A stretch of 39,623 bases of DNA, taken from assembly GCA_029241965.1 (NCBI GenBank), contig JAPWVK010000113.1:1-39623 (forward strand), written 5' to 3'. Each line of letters opens with the position of its first letter. Positions within the stretch are counted from its first letter, which is position 1. This stretch comes from Candidatus Methanophagales archaeon (lineage in GTDB: Archaea; Halobacteriota; Syntropharchaeia; Alkanophagales; Methanospirareceae). The position numbers were made by a program, and so were the translations under genes. The notes below the pieces were generated by a model. The model was not told where the DNA came from. It ran no database searches and was given only the letters and a program-made list of their open reading frames with translations. Below are positions 33,206 to 39,623 of the stretch, one piece after another.

Positions 33206-34031
33206 TTTTATCACCTATCATCGAATCCAAAAAACTTTTAAGTGCGTCTTTAAACCTTTCATCTGCTAAAGAAAGTTCGATATTAGACTTCAGCCAGTCA
33301 AGTTTATTCCCTATGTCGTATCTCCTCCCTCTATACACGTAGGCATATATCTTCTCTCTTACGAGACGTAACGCATCGGTAAGTTGGATCTCATTTCCTT
33401 TCCCCTGTGGCGTTCGCTCGATTGCATCAAATATCGCTGGAGTCAAAATATATCTGCCTAAGATTCCCAAATTTGACGGCGCCTCTTCCGGCGAGGGTTT
33501 CTCCACTAAATCATCGACGCGGTAAATATCCCCGTCAACACCTTTTCCTTTTATTATCCCATAGCTGCTTATTTTTTCCATTGGAACTACCTCAACGGCA
33601 ATAATAGAAGTCTTGAATTCCTCGTATTTCTTGATTATTTCCGCGGTGCATTCTGGAATTGTTATAGTATCGCCTAAAAGCAGGGCAAACGCCTCTTCAC
33701 CTACAAAACTTTTCGCGTGGTAAACCGCATCCCCCAGCCCTCGTGGCTCTCTCTGCCGAGTATAAAGAAGGTTTACGTGGCTCATCATTTCGTCTATTTC
33801 ATCTAAAAACTCATTTTCCATTTCGCTCTTACCAAAATGGTCTTCTATTGCCCTTTTTCCCTTTCCCGTTATAATAAGAATATCTTTTATTCCTGAAGCT
33901 ATCGCTTCTTCCACAACATATTGTATAACTGGCTTATCCACTACCGGGAGCATCTCCTTTGGCTGCGCCTTCGTTGCGGGCAAAAACCGCGTTCCCAATC
34001 CCGCTGCCGGTATCACTGCCTTTCTAATCAT
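33189..34031 (-). CDS. galU: UTP-glucose-1-phosphate uridylyltransferase
   Basis: A 280-residue GalU: AVIPAAGLGTRFLPATKAQPKEMLPVVDKP, IQYVVEEAIASG and LLGDTITI are present in order, with VDDLVEKPSPEEAPSN and GKGNEIQLTDALR later. It makes UDP-glucose from UTP and glucose 1-phosphate. In archaeal N-glycosylation the equivalent enzyme is called AglF. The start overlaps the dehydrogenase stop by 4 nt. Confidence 0.93.
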   Translation of the reverse strand: MIRKAVIPAAGLGTRFLPATKAQPKEMLPVVDKPVIQYVVEEAIASGIKDILIITGKGKRAIEDHFGKSEMENEFLDEIDEMMSHVNLLYTRQREPRGLGDAVYHAKSFVGEEAFALLLGDTITIPECTAEIIKKYEEFKTSIIAVEVVPMEKISSYGIIKGKGVDGDIYRVDDLVEKPSPEEAPSNLGILGRYILTPAIFDAIERTPQGKGNEIQLTDALRLVREKIYAYVYRGRRYDIGNKLDWLKSNIELSLADERFKDALKSFLDSMIGDKNEEGH

Positions 34032-34897
34032 TCCCTCACTCCGTATTTATTTTTCATCTCCTCGTTTATTTCATACACTGCTTTCAGCAATTTTGGTTTG
34101 TGATATTCCTCAGTGTGAGAAATAAAGGCTTTTAAATCCTTTGGCAAACACTTCCCTCCAAACGCCTTTCCGTGGACTGTCCCGTACTTACCTATTCGCG
34201 GGTCTGAGCCGACAATATCCGCTATTTCTTGAGAATCAATCACAAGCTCTTTGCAAATAAGAAAAATCTCGTTCCAGTACGATATTTTCGTGGCAAGAAT
34301 ACAATTCGATGCGTATTTTATCATCTCCGCAGTTTTCAAATCCGTTCTGAAAATAGGCGTGTTCAACGGTGCGTAAAGCTCTGCCAGAGCGTCACCTGAT
34401 TTATTGTCATATTCGCCGATTACTATTCGGTCTTCCGTAAAGAATCCCCTCTTGTATTCGGGATCAGTGCTCCAGCTACCAGAAATCTCGGTTAAAAATT
34501 CTGGATTCATGCACACTCCGAATTCGCCCGCTTTCTTCCCTGTGTATTGCTCCAGTATTGGTATTACTACCCGTTCGGTCGTTGTTGGCACTACTGTGCT
34601 CTTCACTACCACCAGATGGTACTCTTCTGGTCCTTTAGTTGCCAGTGCCTCTCCTATATTCTTCGCGGCGTCCTTTATATAGCTTAAGTCAATTCCTTGG
34701 TCTCCGAACGGTGTCGGAACACATATGAACGACACCTCTGAGTTCTCTATTGCATGGTTCAGGTCGTTCGTGAAGTTAGGCAGGTCTTTATCCACAATAT
34801 CGTAGAAGATTACTTCATATCCATTCTCGGCAAAGCCCTTTCCGACCGCGGTGCCTACCCATCCGGAACCGATTATGCTTATTCTATTCTTTAGCAT
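34028..34897 (-). CDS. UDP-glucose/GDP-mannose dehydrogenase family protein, short form
   Basis: A 289-residue nucleotide-sugar dehydrogenase: RISIIGSGWVGTAVGKGF, VSFICVPTPF, KSTVVPTTTERV and the catalytic Cys250 in AFGGKCLPKDL. It oxidises C6 of a UDP- or GDP-sugar to the acid. The family is usually 410-450 residues with a separate C-terminal UDP-binding domain; here the protein ends soon after the catalytic Cys, yet the end coincides with a tidy ATGA overlap, so it seems a natural short form. With galU it would give UDP-GlcA (AglM-like role). Confidence 0.83.
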   Translation of the reverse strand: MLKNRISIIGSGWVGTAVGKGFAENGYEVIFYDIVDKDLPNFTNDLNHAIENSEVSFICVPTPFGDQGIDLSYIKDAAKNIGEALATKGPEEYHLVVVKSTVVPTTTERVVIPILEQYTGKKAGEFGVCMNPEFLTEISGSWSTDPEYKRGFFTEDRIVIGEYDNKSGDALAELYAPLNTPIFRTDLKTAEMIKYASNCILATKISYWNEIFLICKELVIDSQEIADIVGSDPRIGKYGTVHGKAFGGKCLPKDLKAFISHTEEYHKPKLLKAVYEINEEMKNKYGVRE

Positions 34898-35068
34898 GGT
34901 TTGTACCCTTGATTTTATCTATACCTTACTTAAGTTTATGTATCCGGTTTCTCCATAAAAAGCATAAACGCGAAAGCAAAAACAAACAAGTATGTATTTA
35001 TTATAAAGAGCAGTAAGAAGTAAAAGGTGATAACCACTAAAGGCTAAAGCAGCGAGGGAAAGATAAGA
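34898..35068. promoter_or_regulatory. Divergent promoter region between the dehydrogenase operon and aglB
   Basis: This 171-bp gap separates two divergent transcripts. On the plus strand TTTATTATAAA at 34997-35007 is a good TATA candidate for aglB, leaving a ~35-nt leader that includes agcgaggg before ATG 35069. A TATA for the minus direction is less certain. No ORF or repeat is visible. Confidence 0.45.
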
Positions 35069-37990
35069 ATGAGTAAAATAAGAATAAAAATGAAAAGTAT
35101 TGATAAATCATCTTTGGTCTACGGCGCTCTATTAGCTTTGATATTCGGATTATCGCTTTACATAAGGGCTCTACCTTATGACAGCATTTTTAGTGGTGCG
35201 TTCGTGCGATTCGGTGGGAACGATCCGTGGTATAATATGAGATTGGTGGAGAACACGCTGCATAACTTCCCGCATCGCATCTACTTCGATGCCCTCTCAC
35301 AATACCCGCATGGCACAATCATCCCTTTTGCACCCCTCTTTGATTATTCACTAGCGGTTATTATCTGGCTAATCGGGCTTGGAAATCCTTACGCAACTTT
35401 AGGAGAACATGGAATAGAAGTAATAGGCGCGTGGTTCCCTGCAGTTTTAGGTGCGCTTACCGTTATTCCGGTTTATTTCATCGGAAAAGAGTTATGGGGC
35501 AGGAATGCCGGTATTCTTTCCGCAGCGTTAATCGCGATTCTCCCAGGGCAATTCTTGTCACGTTCTCTGTTAGGATTCACGGACCATCACGTGGCCGAGA
35601 CGCTATTCAGCACGATAGCAATGCTATTCCTTATTCTTGCGATAAAGAGTGCGAAGGAAAATGAGATAACGTTTTATTCTGTGTCAGATAAGGATTGGGG
35701 TTCGCTGAAGAAGCCATTGATTTATTCACTGTTTGGCGGTATCTTCTTCGGGTGTTTCTACCTTTCCTGGAAAGGCGCGCCTCTATTCATATTCATCTTG
35801 CTCATCTACGCAGTGGTTCAGCACATCATTGACCATGTGAGGGGTAAAAGTACGGATTATCTCTGTATTGTGGGCATACCAATTTTCCTTGTTTCTCTGG
35901 TTATGATTATCCCCGCGCTTCATCCCGGGTCATTGACAACATTTCATGTTATCTCGCTTGTGCTTGGCATGGTCGTATTCGGGGTTTTGGGTGCTATCTC
36001 GTTCTTGATGAACTACAAGAAGATAGACACTTATGGATATCCTATTGTGATATTGGTACTTGGGATTTTGTCTTTAGTGCTTTTGAATGCTATAAATCCG
36101 TCTTTATATTCTTCGCTGACAGGCAGCCTGCGTATATTCTTTCCCACGGAGACACAGCTAACCGTAGCGGAGATTCACCCTATGCACATTGTTTCGCCAT
36201 ATACCGACAAAATTGCTGATGGTGAGGCATGGCGTTGGTTCACCACTAGCTTCTTCATTGCATTCATCGGTTTCGCATGGCTTGGCTATAAGATAGCGCG
36301 AAAATTCCGCGCGGAGGAGATTTTGTTTGTCGTGTGGAGTGTAGTAATACTATCCGCTTGTTGGAACCCACTCACGGGTGGAGGCCAAAACAGATTCGCA
36401 GCGTATTATGCGGTGAATGCTGCGCTTCTATGCGGATTCGTGTCCTGGAAGATACTCGAGTTTGTCGCGTTTAGAGGTGCTGGGACGGAAGAAGGGACAG
36501 GGGAGAAGATAAAGGGAAAGAAGAAAGGAGGTGCGGGTGTACAACAGAAGGTAAAAGAAAAAACGAAACCAGCAGTGGATAAAGAGGAGCACACAAGCGT
36601 AGCTAAAATAAAACGGTATTTACGTGCGGACATCTTCATCACTTCAATTTTAATTGGTTTGGTTATTTTTTACCCTCCTTTAACGACATCTTTAGCAACT
36701 GCAAAATACGGTGGTGGACCGGAATATGACTGGTACGAATCGCTTTCGTGGATGAAAGAGAATACACCTGACCCGGGTGTGGATTATTACGCTTTGTACG
36801 AAGAGCCGCCTGAGGGTGAGGATTATGATTATCCGCCAGAGGCATATTCGATAATAAGCTGGTGGGATTATGGTCATTGGATAACAAGAATAGCGCATCG
36901 TATTCCGGTTGCAAATCCATTCCAAAGAGGCATTGGGGGACCGCATCAGGGCGATAAGCCCGGGGCTTGTGTGTTCTTCATCACAAATGATGCAAACGAA
37001 GCGAACGAAGTTGCGGATGCGCTCGGTGTTCGATACGTGGTAAGTGATTTCATGATGGCGGATGTATGGAGCGCCTATTACAACAAATATGCTGCGATGA
37101 CTGTGTGGGCCGGGAACTCTCAATATTATAACACACTTCCGTATTACTACAATACGATGGAAGCACGTTTGCATGTATTTGACGGTGCAAGTGTGGATGT
37201 AGGTGGCGGAACCATATCTGCTTTAGAACACTATCGGTTAGTGCATGAGTCCCCTACTTTTATACTTCCATTGATGATTATGAATGAAAGTACAGGGAGT
37301 GGCTATTGGATACATAATTCCGGCAATTATAAAGCGACAGAGTCACAAGCACAGATACTTCACGGACACTTGTTCAGTATGCCTGCGGGTGTGGGAATAG
37401 AAAAGATTTTGGATGAGGGAGTTCTGCCAGAGATGCTGAAGGCCACATTCAACTCCACCGGCCTTCCTATTTCGGTGGATACTTCTATTGTGAAAAGTGA
37501 CAAAGGCGTATGGACAATTAGGGATGAAGGAAATAAAAATACGTTTTTGATAAAGGAGAAGGATGGATTGCTAAACGTTTACCTTTACGGTGTCAGAACA
37601 GGACAGCCAAATATGAAAGCATGGACACCTGAATATATAGAGCCAATGAGTTTCGTGAAGGTGTTTGAGTACGTAAAGGGCGCGAGGATAGAAGGAACTG
37701 CACCTAATGGCTCGATAGTGGAGATAGCCACAAATGTAAGCACGAATCAGGGTAGAAATTTTGTGTATACCGAGCGGGTGATGTCAAACGGTACATACAA
37801 GTTCGTTGTGCCGTATTCGACAGAAGGGCCGATAGAAGGCGGCACGAATTTCGACGTGTTTGCATCTTCTTATATATTAAGGGCAGGGCAGGCGGGGGAA
37901 AACGCAACGGTGATGTGGACTGTGGAGAAGGAAGTAAGTGTGCCGGAAGCAGCGGTGATGGACGGTAAAACGATAAGAGCGGATTTATAG
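35069..37990 (+). CDS. aglB: AglB/STT3 dolichyl-phosphooligosaccharide-protein glycotransferase
   Basis: A 973-residue oligosaccharyltransferase. The N-terminal ~540 residues are mostly transmembrane helices. The first acidic loop motif is GGNDPWYNMRLVE (Asp52) and the second is FTDHHVAE (Asp172, His173, His174). The soluble C-terminal domain carries the diagnostic WWDYG at residues 598-602. A Lys/Gly-rich linker (about residues 470-515) separates the two halves. It transfers the assembled lipid-linked glycan to Asn in N-x-S/T on the outer face of the membrane. Its location among three sugar-donor loci makes it the likely end user. Only one copy is present in the window. Confidence 0.95.
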   Translation: MSKIRIKMKSIDKSSLVYGALLALIFGLSLYIRALPYDSIFSGAFVRFGGNDPWYNMRLVENTLHNFPHRIYFDALSQYPHGTIIPFAPLFDYSLAVIIWLIGLGNPYATLGEHGIEVIGAWFPAVLGALTVIPVYFIGKELWGRNAGILSAALIAILPGQFLSRSLLGFTDHHVAETLFSTIAMLFLILAIKSAKENEITFYSVSDKDWGSLKKPLIYSLFGGIFFGCFYLSWKGAPLFIFILLIYAVVQHIIDHVRGKSTDYLCIVGIPIFLVSLVMIIPALHPGSLTTFHVISLVLGMVVFGVLGAISFLMNYKKIDTYGYPIVILVLGILSLVLLNAINPSLYSSLTGSLRIFFPTETQLTVAEIHPMHIVSPYTDKIADGEAWRWFTTSFFIAFIGFAWLGYKIARKFRAEEILFVVWSVVILSACWNPLTGGGQNRFAAYYAVNAALLCGFVSWKILEFVAFRGAGTEEGTGEKIKGKKKGGAGVQQKVKEKTKPAVDKEEHTSVAKIKRYLRADIFITSILIGLVIFYPPLTTSLATAKYGGGPEYDWYESLSWMKENTPDPGVDYYALYEEPPEGEDYDYPPEAYSIISWWDYGHWITRIAHRIPVANPFQRGIGGPHQGDKPGACVFFITNDANEANEVADALGVRYVVSDFMMADVWSAYYNKYAAMTVWAGNSQYYNTLPYYYNTMEARLHVFDGASVDVGGGTISALEHYRLVHESPTFILPLMIMNESTGSGYWIHNSGNYKATESQAQILHGHLFSMPAGVGIEKILDEGVLPEMLKATFNSTGLPISVDTSIVKSDKGVWTIRDEGNKNTFLIKEKDGLLNVYLYGVRTGQPNMKAWTPEYIEPMSFVKVFEYVKGARIEGTAPNGSIVEIATNVSTNQGRNFVYTERVMSNGTYKFVVPYSTEGPIEGGTNFDVFASSYILRAGQAGENATVMWTVEKEVSVPEAAVMDGKTIRADL

Positions 37991-38040
37991 TTGGATTAAG
38001 AAACCGACACAAGAAAGTTGATTATCGAGGTGGTACAATA

Positions 38041-38448
38041 ATGGATGAGTACCAAAGAATAGAATCGGATTTTGCATTTCTGGCGGAAGATAAAAGAATT
38101 CTTGCTGTTCTTTTGTTCGGCTCGGGTGCGAAAGGGCAGGTAGTAGATAGCAGGAGTGACCGTGATTTCTGTGTAATTGCGCCAGGCGTAAGAGATAGCA
38201 GTAGTATGAGTGCGATTTTGAGAAAGATTTACGCGAATATAAACGTGTCGTTGAAAAGATACGATATATGGCTATTTGAGGAGCTTTCGCTATACATGAA
38301 GGCTCAAGTTATTGATAACCACAGGGTTGTATTTTGCAGAGATTTGCCAGAGCTCTATGAGTATTTCTATTTTTACCGGAAGATATGGGAAGATCAAAAG
38401 CATAGACAGGAACTGGATAAGGAAGCGGTGAAGGTGCTTCTGGGGTAA
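38041..38448 (+). CDS. MNT-type nucleotidyltransferase domain protein
   Basis: A 135-residue minimal nucleotidyltransferase: LLFGSGAKGQVVDSRSDRDF with Gly27-Ser28 and the metal pair Asp40/Asp42. This fold usually acts as an antitoxin with a HEPN toxin (MntA-HepT), which is not obvious next door. After the stop, the same frame stays open for another 45 codons to 38586 (LYPHSVILAKKLGLKEIYVE), ending in a TAG. This may be a broken C-terminal part of the same or a partner protein. Confidence 0.8.
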   Translation: MDEYQRIESDFAFLAEDKRILAVLLFGSGAKGQVVDSRSDRDFCVIAPGVRDSSSMSAILRKIYANINVSLKRYDIWLFEELSLYMKAQVIDNHRVVFCRDLPELYEYFYFYRKIWEDQKHRQELDKEAVKVLLG

Positions 38449-38628
38449 TTAGAGTATTTACGAAGATTGTATCCGCATAGCGTGATTTTAGCTAAGAAGT
38501 TGGGGTTGAAAGAGATTTATGTGGAGTTACGGGATATTTATTATGGGCCGTTTTATCAGCGGATGCAGAGTTCGTTAGATGATTAGAGTGAAGAATTATA
38601 ATTCATAAGCAGATTACATAGGTATATC

Positions 38629-38940
38629 ATGAAAGTTTGCATATTGACAACCGTGCACCCGCCGTACGATACAAGGGTATTCCACAAAGAGGCGAAGAGC
38701 CTTGCAAAGGTGCATGAGGTTGTGTTGATCGCACCGGATGAAGAAAGGGCAGATAAAAAAGTGGATAGTGTGAGGGTTATCACGATTAAAAAGCCAAAAA
38801 GTAAGGTTCTTCATCCGATAACGATGTGGCGTGTATTTAGAGCGGGATTTGGGCAGGACTGTGAGGTTTATCATTGTCATGAACCTGGTTCTCTGACCTT
38901 TTCTTGGACTTCCGCCTTCAATTCAATTCAATTCGATTAG
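38629..38940 (+). pseudogene. Glycosyltransferase family 4 N-terminal fragment
   Basis: MKVCILTTVHPPYDTRVFHK, EAKSLAKVHEVVLIAPDEER and EVYHCHEPGSL are the start of a GT4/GT1 glycosyltransferase. About residue 88, just after the HCHEPGSL motif, the sequence changes to unrelated low-complexity codons (TFSWTSAFNS) and stops, so ~270 residues are missing. The break is near base 38893, close to the insertion sequence that follows, and is best explained by its insertion or by a deletion next to it. Confidence 0.78.
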
Positions 38941-39226
38941 CTTAGCACTTCGCTCTGTCTAAATTATTATATATGTAAAGAAGACATATAGCCCACATTC
39001 CGCACTTTAAGTTTATAAAGACGGTATTTTCTGAATTTCAATCTACTATGAACCGGTTATTTACGTAAGTTATACCGATTTACATTCGTATTGCAGATGA
39101 CACCTCGGACTATCTTCTTTTTTCGCTATTCTCTCGCTATTTCGTATGAAAAAGTGGATGGGGTAGACTAACAGCCTCTTTCTTCTTCCGCTTTGCCGTG
39201 CCACGATACTCAGTAGTACGCAACTC
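38941..39226. other. Non-coding flank of the insertion sequence
   Basis: About 285 nt between the GT fragment and the transposase stop. It should contain the end of the insertion sequence, but the other end lies outside the window, so terminal repeats cannot be compared. No convincing ORF or RNA was seen. Confidence 0.4.
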
Positions 39227-39623
39227 CTATCCATAACAGGTACAATACATCCACTCATACTCACTGCCGAGCAATGCGAGGATTTTTTCATGAATCGGCC
39301 GTAAATTCAAGACCTTCACCATCTTGGAGCCCGTGTAAAGGAGGGTAATACCCTCAAATACCTGAAAGACTCGTCTCATCGTTGGTTTCTTCGTTGGCTT
39401 TTTCTTCTGATCAGGTATTGTCTCGTTTTCGCTCTCCAGCGCTTCCCGCAACTTCTTCTCCGCTAAACTATAAACCACGAGCGCAAGTCCCATTACCATC
39501 ACCATCGCAACTATCCTGCCCTCATTCTTCAGGAACATACTGTTGGCAAAGAAGAGGGGGTCCTTAAGGAATCTGAAGCCTCTTTCCGCATATTGCTGCT
39601 CCTTGTAAGCCGTAAGTGCTTCT
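39227..39623 (-). mobile_element. IS1634-type transposase, C-terminal part
   Basis: The minus-strand frame is open from the window edge: YKEQQYAERGFRFLKDPLFF, AMVMVMGLALVVYSLAEKKL, IPDQKKKPTKKPTMRRVFQV and FEGITLLYTGSKMVKVLNLR, then a stop. These are the C-terminal features of IS1634-family DDE transposases (YxxxxxxERGFRFLKDPLFFA with the catalytic Glu). The 5' part is beyond the window. No frameshift is visible in the seen part. Confidence 0.85.

Noticed and set aside
36406-37174. Minus-strand ORFs opposite aglB
   Set aside because: Antisense shadows of a strongly supported gene; His/Arg-rich low-complexity translations.
39070-39291. 73-codon minus-strand ORF at the transposase end
   Set aside because: Overlaps the transposase 3' end in another frame and has no motif or ribosome site.

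Overview
The window looks archaeal, probably from a methanotrophic or methanogenic Euryarchaeota/Halobacteriota lineage; the exact lineage is inference. The evidence is an AglB/STT3 oligosaccharyltransferase gene, a DUF234-type archaeal ATPase, PIN/UPF0175 and DUF4258/YgiT pairs, TATA boxes (several about 25 nt ahead of a start codon, as in leaderless archaeal mRNAs) and an AT-rich composition. Nearly everything concerns surface-glycan biosynthesis. I saw no tRNA, rRNA or CRISPR array.

Region 1 (1-9513, plus strand) opens with a broken CgeB-like glycosyltransferase. A compact operon follows. It encodes the complete GDP-D-glycero-D-manno-heptose route (gmhA, gmhB, hddA, hddC). Mixed in are enzymes expected to remodel the sugar: a GDP-fucose-synthase-like SDR, a two-subunit minimal TPP enzyme, a second SDR, a cobalamin-binding radical SAM enzyme, a SemiSWEET transporter and a DegT-family PLP enzyme. 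The DegT enzyme has His in place of the PLP lysine, as in ColD/RfbH sugar 3-dehydratases. Together they suggest a branched or deoxygenated heptose (inference).

Region 2 (9559-15551, minus strand) has a membrane GT2 glycosyltransferase, two capsule-type GT-B-like proteins, a second B12/radical SAM enzyme and a small ORF with its own TATA box.

Region 3 (15599-32182, minus strand) is a nonulosonic-acid-like locus. It contains a PseB/CapD-type dehydratase, an SDR, a PseC-type aminotransferase, a GH88 hydrolase, a Gfo/Idh/MocA oxidoreductase, an SpsF cytidylyltransferase, a class III aminotransferase, a methylase, NeuA, NeuB and a GNAT acetyltransferase. Accessory cassettes sit between these genes: two PIN/UPF0175 pairs, DUF2283, an archaeal ATPase, DUF4258/YgiT and DUF5678/retropepsin. 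One intact neuB is accompanied by three neuB shards (16.2, 19.1 and 20.9 kb) that mark the edges of the accessory cassettes. The DUF4258 gene is split by a 225-bp MITE-like element flanked by TTATAA repeats, and the coding sequence can be rejoined exactly across it.

Region 4 (32213-34897, minus strand) encodes GalU, a short UDP-glucose dehydrogenase and a UDP-xylose-synthase-like SDR, so it likely makes UDP-GlcA and UDP-Xyl. Divergent from it is aglB (35069-37990), which would transfer the finished glycan to proteins. The right end has an MNT-type nucleotidyltransferase, a glycosyltransferase truncated to its N-terminus, and the 3' part of an IS1634-type transposase running off the edge.
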